From positions 1 to 10,377 of the forward strand of contig JAHRWO010000373.1 in the NCBI GenBank assembly GCA_019105125.1: a stretch of DNA of 10,377 nt, given 5' to 3'. Source of the stretch: Flavobacterium sp. Lineage in GTDB: Bacteria > Bacteroidota > Bacteroidia > Flavobacteriales > Flavobacteriaceae. Positions 1 through 6,733 of the stretch are shown piece by piece. Both the position numbers and the translations under genes were made by a program. The notes below the pieces were generated by a model. That model did not search any database and was not told the DNA's origin. It saw only the letters and a list, made by a program, of their open reading frames with translations. Each line of letters starts with the position of its first letter. Position 1 is the stretch's first letter.

Positions 1-1
1 A

Positions 2-976
2 AACTTTCCAGAACACGATTTTGCCGATGTGAAAGGTCAGGAAGGAATAAAGCGATGCATGGAAATTGCGGCTGCAGGTGGACATAATATTATATTAATT
101 GGTCCGCCGGGTTCAGGAAAAACGATGTTAGCCAAGCGATTGCCTAGTATTTTGCCACCAATGACGATGAGAGAAGCTCTGGAAACTACCAAAATTCATT
201 CGGTAGCAGGTAAAACAAAAGATGTAGGTTTGATGGCACAACGCCCGTTTCGTAGTCCGCATCACACAGCGAGCTCGGTTTCCTTAGTTGGAGGTGGAAG
301 TTATCCACAACCAGGTGAAATTTCTTTGGCACATAACGGTGTTTTATTTTTAGACGAATTACCTGAATTTAAGAGAGAAGTTTTAGAAGTCATGCGTCAA
401 CCCTTGGAAGATAGGGAAGTGACTATTTCTAGGGCGAAATTTACGATTACCTATCCGTCATCATTTATGTTGGTAGCTAGTATGAATCCGAGTCCGGGTG
501 GTTATTTTAATGACCCGAATGCTCCTGTGAGTTCCACTCCTCAAGAAATGCAACGGTATTTGAGTAAAATTTCTGGACCTTTGTTAGATCGAATTGATAT
601 TCATATTGAAGTTACACCCGTTCCTTTTGAAAAATTAACTGAGACTCGAAAAGCAGAAAGTAGTGTCGCGATTAGAGAACGTGTTACGAAAGCTAGACAA
701 ATTCAATCGCAACGCTTTGAAAATTTTGAACATATTCACTACAATGCGCAAATGAGTAGTAAATTAATTCGTGAATTTTGTGTTTTAGATGAGGTTTCGT
801 TGCAATTACTAAAAACGGCAATGGAACGATTAAATTTGTCTGCCAGAGCGTATGATAGAATTTTAAAAGTTTCTAGAACGATTGCCGATTTAGAAATTTC
901 TGAAAGTATTCAATCGCATCATATTGCAGAAGCGATTCAATATAGAAGTTTGGATAGGGAAGGTTGGTTAGGATAA
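2..976 (+). CDS. comM: ComM/YifB-family Mg-chelatase-like AAA+ ATPase, 3' part (5' end outside window)
   Basis: The reading frame is open from the left edge, so this is the C-terminal 324 residues of a protein usually about 510 long; the N-terminal Lon-like domain is outside the window. Visible in the fragment: Walker A GPPGSGKT (about 34-41), an FRSPHHT segment typical of Mg-chelatase-like ATPases (about 82-88), Walker B GVLFLDEL (about 113-120), a sensor-1 region [12 protein letters not shown] (about 156-167), LDRID (195-199), and a C-terminal helical Mg-chelatase domain containing [20 protein letters not shown]. Family knowledge: ComM is a hexameric cytosolic helicase that promotes branch migration during integration of incoming DNA in natural transformation; in non-competent species its role is less clear. 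The usual cysteine-rich CNPCPCG insert is replaced by [10 protein letters not shown], so no zinc site is expected. The first in-frame start-like codon, GTG at 29, lies inside the conserved D-V-K-G-Q stretch and is not the start. The family assignment is secure. Confidence 0.95.
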   Translation, partial: NFPEHDFADVKGQEGIKRCMEIAAAGGHNIILIGPPGSGKTMLAKRLPSILPPMTMREALETTKIHSVAGKTKDVGLMAQRPFRSPHHTASSVSLVGGGSYPQPGEISLAHNGVLFLDELPEFKREVLEVMRQPLEDREVTISRAKFTITYPSSFMLVASMNPSPGGYFNDPNAPVSSTPQEMQRYLSKISGPLLDRIDIHIEVTPVPFEKLTETRKAESSVAIRERVTKARQIQSQRFENFEHIHYNAQMSSKLIREFCVLDEVSLQLLKTAMERLNLSARAYDRILKVSRTIADLEISESIQSHHIAEAIQYRSLDREGWLG

Positions 977-1016
977 AAAAAAGAATTCTTCTTATTTTAA
1001 GAAGAATTCTTTTTTT
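976..1016. terminator. Bidirectional intrinsic terminator between comM and the DUF2452-like gene
   Basis: A perfect inverted repeat has core arms AAGAATTCTTCTT (981-993) and AAGAAGAATTCTT (999-1011) around a 5-nt ATTTT loop. Runs of A on the left and T on the right extend the pairing to about 18 bp. It supplies a U-tract in both directions, which suits the two convergent genes. The comM stop codon touches the left end, and the stop codon of the minus-strand gene (1015-1017) lies in the right-hand T/A tract. Confidence 0.88.
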
Positions 1017-1431
1017 AAAAATTGTCTTTTTTGGAATTAATTTGAATCCATTTTTTATCACTATTCAAATTGAAAGAACCTATATATTCTTTATTCCATT
1101 GAGATGGATCAATCAAAGATAGGAAATGAGTACCATCATTAGATTGATATAAATGATACGTTTCACCAATTATAGGTTCAAAAGAGTATTTGGAATTGTA
1201 AATAATTTCGTTCCATTCATATTCTTGCATTAACTTTTCGTATTCGGCTTTAAGTTCATTAAATTTACTTTCAAATTCTTTGTTAACTTTTCTAATTCCG
1301 ACACTTTTCCAATCCAAAATATTATCTATTTTGATTACGGGAGCTCCAACATTTGTGGGATAGGCAAGCATACTAGCATTGTAACCTTCCTCTTCATTAA
1401 AAACAACATTATCTGGAATTTTATTTTTCAT
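1015..1431 (-). CDS. DUF2452-like conserved protein of unknown function
   Basis: A 138-residue cytosolic protein with no signal peptide or membrane segment. It opens with a conserved-looking KIPDNVVFNEEEGYNAS segment, then PTNVGAPVIKID (25-36), a charged helical stretch likely to form a short coiled coil (about 48-72), and FEPIIGETYHLY (84-95) followed by FLSLIDPSQW (103-112). From memory this pattern matches the DUF2452 family, common in Flavobacteria and, as I recall, including eukaryotic relatives such as human C1orf50; no activity is known to me. The ATG at 1431 is the first possible start and gives the expected N-terminus. The gene is separated from the upstream gene on the same strand by 183 bases and probably has its own promoter. 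Existence of the gene is near certain; the family name is moderately to highly likely. Confidence 0.85.
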   Translation of the reverse strand: MKNKIPDNVVFNEEEGYNASMLAYPTNVGAPVIKIDNILDWKSVGIRKVNKEFESKFNELKAEYEKLMQEYEWNEIIYNSKYSFEPIIGETYHLYQSNDGTHFLSLIDPSQWNKEYIGSFNLNSDKKWIQINSKKDNF

Positions 1432-1614
1432 TTTTTATTGATTTTATGTCTTTGTTTTAAAATTTAAAAAAATTATGTTTAACATAAGTTTAAAAATATT
1501 AAACAAAATTACAAAAAATAAAATAGGAATTGTACATTAACGTCAATTCTTTCGATAATTTTATAAAATGTTTAAAAAATATTTGATAAATTATCTCTAG
1601 ATGAAAGTAAACTT
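1432..1614. other. 183-base intergenic region between DUF2452-like and outer-membrane protein genes
   Basis: No open frame of note lies here. The region is very AT-rich. It holds the -7-like octamer at 1504-1511 and an imperfect hairpin at 1554-1595: outer arms GATAATTT/AAATTATC (1554-1561 and 1588-1595) and inner arms AAATGTTT/AAATATTT (1566-1573 and 1577-1584). The hairpin lies 20 bases beyond the stop of the upstream minus-strand gene. It lacks a following U-tract on that strand, so it is at best a weak terminator or an mRNA 3'-end structure. Confidence 0.4.
1504..1511 (-). promoter_or_regulatory. Candidate Bacteroidota -7 element for the DUF2452-like gene
   Basis: On the minus strand this reads TAATTTTG, an exact match to the Bacteroidota -7 consensus TAnnTTTG, about 73 bases before the ATG at 1431. 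I see no good TTG/TTTG -33 partner about 19-20 bases upstream, and such octamers occur by chance in AT-rich DNA, so this is tentative. Confidence 0.3.
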
Positions 1615-2973
1615 TTATTTAATTCCAAAACGGATACCTAAATACAAATCAGCTTGTTTCCCGTTATCAGCAAGCGCAGAAAAAACACTATTTGATCCTA
1701 AGAAAAATCCACCTATTCTAAATCCGATTCCACTTGTAAATCCAGAAATTTCATTTGATGCTAAGGGAACAAAAGTTTCGAACCATTTCGTTGTAAATCG
1801 TGGAATAAGCGTATAAGAATTTTGAGTCGTTACAAAATCATTTTTGTTATCATCACTAATTTTTTGATTAATACTTGCAGTAACAAACCATTTTTTTGCT
1901 AATCTTACATCAGCGTAAGCATTTATAACAGTAGGTAGTTTTACTGAATAATCTGCTGTGCTTGATGTTGATTGAAAATAATTTGCATTAGCAGGGTCAT
2001 TAAGAATAGCCTCAATCTCTGATAAACTTTGAGCGTTTTCAAATTGATTTAAATCTAAATTTTCAAAATTTTCAACATTTAACGTATAGGTTTTGTTAAT
2101 ATTGTTGTCTGATTTAAATGTCATTGAACCTATATTTTTTAATGATAATCCAGTATTTAATTTATAACTACTAGCATCATTTTCATCTTTTAAACGATAA
2201 TTAACTGCTATGTCAGCTGCAAATCCATTTATTCCTTGAGAGAAAAATTCGTTGTAATTTCCTTGATCGTTGTAGTCATTTGCTAGAACGCCTGCATAAG
2301 CAATATTGATATTGGCAGAGGCGTTAACAAGTGATAAATTCCCCATGTTATTAACAATTGTACCATTAAATTTATCTGCTGAAAAATTAGCATAAGCCCC
2401 AGGAAATAATAATCTTAGATTTGTTCCCACGTTAAGTTTATGTTTTGGTAGATCAATGATATTTCTGGCAATTGTAAAACCAAGTTCTCCCCATGTGGTG
2501 GCATTTAATCTTTGATTTTCATTTGATGCTATCGTAGTTTGAGAAATTAAATTGCTCAAACTTCCATTTTGAAAAGCATCTGCGAGTTCTGAATTTAAAT
2601 TCATCACATTTGCTTTCACGTTTGCTAACGAAAATATTCCAAATCCCCATTTGTTGTATTTAAATGCAAATGAAGGACCAAATATTTGGGCATCTATTCT
2701 TAAATTTACTGCATCGTTGCCTTCAAAAATTTTATTTTCAAGATTATCTCCTTTTACAAGATCGCTAAATTTGAGTTTATCGTTAGCAATAACCATTGAA
2801 AAGTTAAATAAATTGGCTTCAAATTTTGAACTAAGATTGGCTAATTCTGCAGGATTATTAGTAGCATTCAATACTCCTACACGTTTTGATGTGGAAATTC
2901 CACTAAAATGTTCTTGTGAAAACATTGAGGTACTTATTAGACCAACTGCAACAAAAATGTTTAAAAATTTCAT
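1615..2973 (-). CDS. Exported, probable outer-membrane beta-barrel protein (DUF5723-like)
   Basis: A 452-residue protein with a Sec signal peptide (MKFLNIFVAVGLISTSMFS, cut near residue 19-20). The mature part begins with a segment containing NNPAELANL, reminiscent of the NPA motif near the N-terminus of FadL/OmpP1-like barrels. It continues with many alternating hydrophobic/polar stretches rich in aromatics, Asn and Ser (for example FAFKYNKWGFGIFSLANV) and ends in YLGIRFGIK, a beta-strand-like C-terminus typical of outer-membrane barrels. There are no long hydrophobic helices after the signal. From memory it resembles the DUF5723 group of Bacteroidota outer-membrane proteins; ligand and role are unknown. 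Its ATG follows the stop of the histidine kinase by only 4 bases, so the two are almost certainly co-transcribed and perhaps translationally coupled. Envelope location is well supported; the family name is less so. Confidence 0.8.
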   Translation of the reverse strand: MKFLNIFVAVGLISTSMFSQEHFSGISTSKRVGVLNATNNPAELANLSSKFEANLFNFSMVIANDKLKFSDLVKGDNLENKIFEGNDAVNLRIDAQIFGPSFAFKYNKWGFGIFSLANVKANVMNLNSELADAFQNGSLSNLISQTTIASNENQRLNATTWGELGFTIARNIIDLPKHKLNVGTNLRLLFPGAYANFSADKFNGTIVNNMGNLSLVNASANINIAYAGVLANDYNDQGNYNEFFSQGINGFAADIAVNYRLKDENDASSYKLNTGLSLKNIGSMTFKSDNNINKTYTLNVENFENLDLNQFENAQSLSEIEAILNDPANANYFQSTSSTADYSVKLPTVINAYADVRLAKKWFVTASINQKISDDNKNDFVTTQNSYTLIPRFTTKWFETFVPLASNEISGFTSGIGFRIGGFFLGSNSVFSALADNGKQADLYLGIRFGIK

Positions 2974-2977
2974 TTAA

Positions 2978-4990
2978 TTAGATATGTTTGTTAATAATAG
3001 TTTGTAATTCATTTAATTTGAAGGGTTTTGAGATGAAATCATTCATTCCATATTCTAAGCATTTTTCTTTTTCTCCAATCATTATTCCAGCGGTTAGTGC
3101 AATTATTGGAATATTTTTGTTTTTAGTATTTTTCCTAATTTCAAGTGTTGTTTCGTAGCCATTTTTAACAGGCATTTGAATATCCATGAGAATTATATTT
3201 ACATCTTCTATTGCTAAAATGTCTAAAGCTGCTTGACCATCGTATGCTTCAAGTATAACTCCTTGAGGAATAATAGAATGAATCATTTTTTTGCAAAGTA
3301 ACATATTTATTTTATTATCTTCAACAATTAAAATTTTCATTTCTTTGTTGAGTTTTTTTAGATTTTTTAATTTTTTTTCGTTTTGATTATCTTTTAGTTT
3401 TTTGTCTTGATTTGGATTAACTCCAATTTTAAAAGTAATTGTAAAATTGAAGTTACTACCTTCACCGGGTACACTAGTTACATTAATTTTACTTTTTGAT
3501 TTTTCTAATATTTTATTAGCAATGGATAATCCTAATCCAGTACCACCATATCGTTTTGTTGTTGATGCATCCTCTTGAACGAAGGATTTGAAGATTTTCT
3601 CTAAGTTTTCTTTTTTAACTCCAATCCCTGTATCAATCACTGAAAAGCGAATTGTAGAAAATTGACTTTTTGGAACTTTTTTATTTTTTACTTCTTCTAT
3701 CAGCAAAACTATTTCTCCAAAATCAGTAAACTTTATGGCATTTCCTAACAAATTAACCAATACTTGTTTTAATCTTACAATATCGGCTAATACATATTCT
3801 GGAATTTTTGAATCCACTATGAGGTTTAATGCAATTTTCTTATTGATTGCTTGACTTTTGAATAAATCAATTACTTGCTGGGCTAATTTTCTTATGTTTA
3901 ATGGTTCATAATGCAATTCAAATTTGCCTGATTCAATTTTGGAGAAATCTAAAATATCGTTTATGATTTCAAGAAGTAAATTTGCTGAATTGTTGATGTT
4001 ATTCATGTAAACTTTTTGATTTTCATCCAAATTTGTTTTTAAAAGTAAATCTGAAAAACCAATAACACCATTTAATGGAGTTCTTATCTCATGACTCATA
4101 TTAGCAAGAAAATCCGATTTAGCTCGATTTGCAAGTTCTGCAAACTCTTTTTCTTTTACGGCAATATCTCGCTCTTTTTGAGCTGTAATATCTCTAGCAA
4201 TTCCTCTTATTTTTACAACTTCACCAATTTCATTTAATACAGGTTCACCCGAACCAAAAAGCCATTTAGTTCTATTTTCTGAAACATAAAAGGGGTGTTC
4301 AACTTCATATGATTTTTTTTCATTAACTGCTCTATCTGCAAGTTGATCTAAAAGATTTTTAACATCTGAAGAAATTTTACTTCTGTATGTATCAATTAAA
4401 TTGTCTTTATCATTTTTTTTAATTTCAAAAATATTATAAAGTTCATCAGACCAATATAATTTATTGGTAAGTAAATTGAATTCCCAACTTCCGATTTTTG
4501 CCATTTTTTGGGATTCATTCAGTAATTTTTCACTGATAATTAATTTTTCTTGTGTGTTTTTTATTTCAGATATATCTTGGGCAATAGCAAAAACGATATT
4601 AGTCTTGAGGTTAATAGTGGATATCCATTGTAACCAAATGTAACTGCCATTTTTTAGCATATAGCGGTTACTAAAATTAATTGAATTTTTGCCTTCTTTC
4701 AAATTGTTTATTTCATTGAGAGTTTTTTCAACATCTTCAGGATAAACATAGTTGATAAATTTTTTAGACATTAATTCTGATTCAGAATAACCTAATGTAT
4801 TTGTGAATGCCTTATTAATTTTAAGAAAAAAACCTTCTAAATTGGCAATACAGATAAGATCTGTGGTTTCATTAAAAAAATATTCAAAATTTCCGTAAAG
4901 CGCAACCTTACTTTTGTAATTTGCTAATTCAGATTCTAATTGTGATATTTTTTCTTGGGGATTGAGAGTAGTATTTATTATTTTTTTCAT
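2978..4990 (-). CDS. Cytosolic hybrid sensor histidine kinase (PAS-PAS-HisKA-HATPase-REC)
   Basis: A 670-residue protein counted from ATG 4990; a GTG directly upstream (4993) is an alternative start adding one residue. Domains in order: short N-terminal coiled coil (about 10-30), PAS 1 (about 34-149, ending FAIAQDISEIK), PAS 2 with PAC (about 160-275, ending IRGIARDIT), HisKA with FLANMSHEIRTPLNG (phospho-acceptor His about 300), HATPase with N-box NLLGNAIKFT (Asn about 417), G1 DTGIGV (Asp about 453) and G2 GTGLGL (about 484-489), a Lys/Asn-rich linker (about 528-551), then a receiver domain with acidic pair ED (about 557-558), phospho-acceptor Asp in LMDIQMP (about 603), Thr about 633 and Lys about 655. 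All catalytic residues are present. There is no membrane segment, so it senses a cytosolic signal through its PAS domains. No DNA-binding output domain or response regulator gene is nearby; the phosphate may pass to a distant partner. It is followed 4 bases later by an outer-membrane protein gene. Confidence 0.95.
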   Translation of the reverse strand: MKKIINTTLNPQEKISQLESELANYKSKVALYGNFEYFFNETTDLICIANLEGFFLKINKAFTNTLGYSESELMSKKFINYVYPEDVEKTLNEINNLKEGKNSINFSNRYMLKNGSYIWLQWISTINLKTNIVFAIAQDISEIKNTQEKLIISEKLLNESQKMAKIGSWEFNLLTNKLYWSDELYNIFEIKKNDKDNLIDTYRSKISSDVKNLLDQLADRAVNEKKSYEVEHPFYVSENRTKWLFGSGEPVLNEIGEVVKIRGIARDITAQKERDIAVKEKEFAELANRAKSDFLANMSHEIRTPLNGVIGFSDLLLKTNLDENQKVYMNNINNSANLLLEIINDILDFSKIESGKFELHYEPLNIRKLAQQVIDLFKSQAINKKIALNLIVDSKIPEYVLADIVRLKQVLVNLLGNAIKFTDFGEIVLLIEEVKNKKVPKSQFSTIRFSVIDTGIGVKKENLEKIFKSFVQEDASTTKRYGGTGLGLSIANKILEKSKSKINVTSVPGEGSNFNFTITFKIGVNPNQDKKLKDNQNEKKLKNLKKLNKEMKILIVEDNKINMLLCKKMIHSIIPQGVILEAYDGQAALDILAIEDVNIILMDIQMPVKNGYETTLEIRKNTKNKNIPIIALTAGIMIGEKEKCLEYGMNDFISKPFKLNELQTIINKHI

Positions 4991-5048
4991 CACATGGCGA
5001 TTAATTCAATAAATTTAAAAAAAAATCTTAATTAAATCACAGATTATG

Positions 5049-5747
5049 TTAAATTATTGAATTCCATATAGTGTCGCTTGGAGGTTCAGCTATAAAAGTT
5101 AGGATTTGTTTAGTTACGGGATGTAATACTATTAATTTTCTTGCGTGTAAATGAATTCCTCCATCTGAATTACTTCTTTCAAATCCGTATTTTAAATCCC
5201 CTTTTATTGGACAGCCAATAGCTTGTAACTGTGCTCTAATTTGGTGATGTCTCCCGGTATGTAAGTCAATTTCTAACACAAGATAATGATCTAACTTTTT
5301 TATTATTTGATATGTTAAACTTGCTTTTTTGCTTTCTGGAACCTCTTTTGAATAGGCTTTTGAGGTATTATTTTTGGAATTTCGTTTTAGAAAGTGAACT
5401 AAAGTGTCTTTTTCTTTGGGTGGACTATTTTTTATTACTGCCCAATATGTTTTTTGTGTTTCTCTATTTTTGAAAGTTTCGTTTAATCGAGATAGCGCTT
5501 TTGATGTTTTCGCAAATATAACAATTCCAGTAGTTGGTCTATCTAAACGATGAACTACACCTAAAAAAACATCTCCAGGTTTGTTGTATTTGAGTTTAAG
5601 ATATTCTTTAATAACATCTGATAATGGTTTGTCACCTGTTTTATCACCTTGTACAATATCGCCAACACGTTTATTTATGACTATGATATGATTGTCTTCG
5701 TGAAGAATTTGTAAGTTTTCTCTAGTTGAAATAACTTTATAAAACAT
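5049..5747 (-). CDS. RluA-family RNA pseudouridine synthase
   Basis: A 232-residue enzyme if started at ATG 5747. The frame also opens upstream at a TTG (5783, 12 residues earlier), but the ATG sits just before VISTRENLQILHEDN, where the family normally begins, so I prefer it. It isomerises uridine to pseudouridine in rRNA or tRNA in the cytosol. Visible motifs: an N-terminal VINKRVGDIVQGD, the catalytic motif II HRLDRPTTG (about 66-74, catalytic Asp about 69), the TGRHHQIR motif (about 164-171), KGDLKYG, and LHARKL (about 200-205). There is no S4 RNA-binding domain, as in RluA/RluC-like short members. The target site cannot be read from the sequence. It lies 38 bases after panB (58 bases before the kinase gene) on the same strand, suggesting co-transcription with both, a pairing with panB that I believe is common in Flavobacteria. 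Confidence 0.93.
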   Translation of the reverse strand: MFYKVISTRENLQILHEDNHIIVINKRVGDIVQGDKTGDKPLSDVIKEYLKLKYNKPGDVFLGVVHRLDRPTTGIVIFAKTSKALSRLNETFKNRETQKTYWAVIKNSPPKEKDTLVHFLKRNSKNNTSKAYSKEVPESKKASLTYQIIKKLDHYLVLEIDLHTGRHHQIRAQLQAIGCPIKGDLKYGFERSNSDGGIHLHARKLIVLHPVTKQILTFIAEPPSDTIWNSII

Positions 5748-5785
5748 ATTTTTATGTATTTCGAAATCTAATAATGAATTCAAAA

Positions 5786-6604
5786 TTAATATTGCTCGCT
5801 TGCGTTTGGAAAATCTTTTGATTTAACATCCGATACGTATTGTCCAATTGCTTGCGTCATTTGCTCGTATAAGTTTAAGTAGCGACGCAAAAATCTTGGA
5901 CTAAATTCATTATTCATGCCTAACATGTCGTGAATTACCAGGACTTGACCATCAACACCACTACCAGCACCAATTCCGATTACAGGAATGGAAATACTTT
6001 TAGCAACTTTTTCAGCTAATGCAGCAGGAATTTTCTCTAAAACTAGTGAAAAGCATCCTAGACGCTCTAACATTTTTGCATCTTCAATTAATTTTTCAGC
6101 TTCAGCTTCTTCTTTAGCTCTTACGGTATAAGTTCCAAATTTATAAATTGACTGAGGAGTTAATCCTAAATGTCCCATGACAGGTATTCCTGCGTTTAAA
6201 ATTTTTTTAATGGAATCTTTAATTTCACTTCCACCTTCTAATTTTACGGCGTGTCCACCACTTTCTTTCATAATTCTAATAGCTGAACGAAGGGCTTCTT
6301 TGGAGTCAGATTGGTAACTTCCAAAAGGCAAATCAACAACAACTAAAGCTCTTTCACATGCTCGCACCACACTTGAAGCATGATAAATCATTTGGTCAAG
6401 AGTAATAGGTAATGTAGTTTCATGTCCAGCCATTACATTACTTGCTGAATCACCAACTAATATTACATCAACACCTGCTGAATCAACAATTTTTGCCATT
6501 GTGAAATCATATGAAGTTAACATGGATATTTTTTCTCCATTTTCTTTCATATCTATTAATGTTCTTGTTGTAATTCTTTTGTAATCTTTCTTTGCTGCTG
6601 ACAT
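5786..6604 (-). CDS. panB: 3-methyl-2-oxobutanoate hydroxymethyltransferase (ketopantoate hydroxymethyltransferase)
   Basis: PanB makes ketopantoate from 3-methyl-2-oxobutanoate and 5,10-methylene-tetrahydrofolate, the first committed step to pantothenate and coenzyme A, in the cytosol. The 272-residue length is normal. Residues matching the known active site of the E. coli enzyme are visible: Asp52 in VGDSASNV and Asp91 in DLPFGSYQ (metal binding), Lys121 and Glu123 in VKLEGG, His145 in [10 protein letters not shown], the catalytic Glu190 in LVLEKIP, and the glycine-rich [12 protein letters not shown] near 209-220. The ATG at 6604 gives the expected N-terminus. It is the first gene of a minus-strand run and is divergent from nhaD. 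No other pan genes lie in the window. The assignment is secure. Confidence 0.98.
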   Translation of the reverse strand: MSAAKKDYKRITTRTLIDMKENGEKISMLTSYDFTMAKIVDSAGVDVILVGDSASNVMAGHETTLPITLDQMIYHASSVVRACERALVVVDLPFGSYQSDSKEALRSAIRIMKESGGHAVKLEGGSEIKDSIKKILNAGIPVMGHLGLTPQSIYKFGTYTVRAKEEAEAEKLIEDAKMLERLGCFSLVLEKIPAALAEKVAKSISIPVIGIGAGSGVDGQVLVIHDMLGMNNEFSPRFLRRYLNLYEQMTQAIGQYVSDVKSKDFPNASEQY

Positions 6605-6623
6605 GTTAAAGCGTTTTAATTTA

Positions 6624-6631
6624 CAAATGTA
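6624..6631 (-). promoter_or_regulatory. Candidate Bacteroidota -7 element for the panB transcript
   Basis: On the minus strand it reads TACATTTG, an exact match to TAnnTTTG, ending 19 bases before the panB ATG. Transcription would start roughly 12-17 bases before the ATG, giving a short leader. No clear -33 TTTG is seen. The position in a divergent intergenic region makes it more credible than an isolated match. Confidence 0.45.
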
Positions 6632-6691
6632 CTAAATGTTAAGTTCTTTTTATAATTTGTGAAATTTTTTATCAAATATTAAAAAATTGTT

Positions 6692-6710
6692 AAATTAATT
6701 GTATTAATTT
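6692..6710. promoter_or_regulatory. Perfect inverted repeat upstream of nhaD, candidate operator
   Basis: The arms AAATTAAT (6692-6699) and ATTAATTT (6703-6710) are perfect inverted copies around TGT, 23 bases before the nhaD ATG. The right arm overlaps TAATTTCG (6705-6712), which is one mismatch from the TAnnTTTG -7 element; a TTG at 6687-6689 is spaced only 15 bases from it, shorter than usual. A dimeric regulator bound here would cover the likely nhaD promoter. The arms are wholly A/T, so chance occurrence is possible. Confidence 0.35.
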
Positions 6711-6733
6711 CGTACCGTACTAAAAATATAAAA

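Noticed and set aside
1601..1816. Plus-strand open frame of 71 codons
   Set aside because: It lies mostly antisense to the outer-membrane protein gene, and its translation has no recognisable features.
2651..2977. Plus-strand open frame of 108 codons
   Set aside because: It is antisense to the signal peptide end of the outer-membrane protein gene, which is clearly the real gene.
4991..4993. GTG start for the histidine kinase
   Set aside because: An ATG follows immediately at 4990, a stronger start codon; the difference is one residue.
5748..5783. TTG-initiated extension of the RluA-family protein by 12 residues
   Set aside because: TTG starts are rare, the extra residues do not resemble the family N-terminus, and an ATG at 5747 sits where homologues usually begin.
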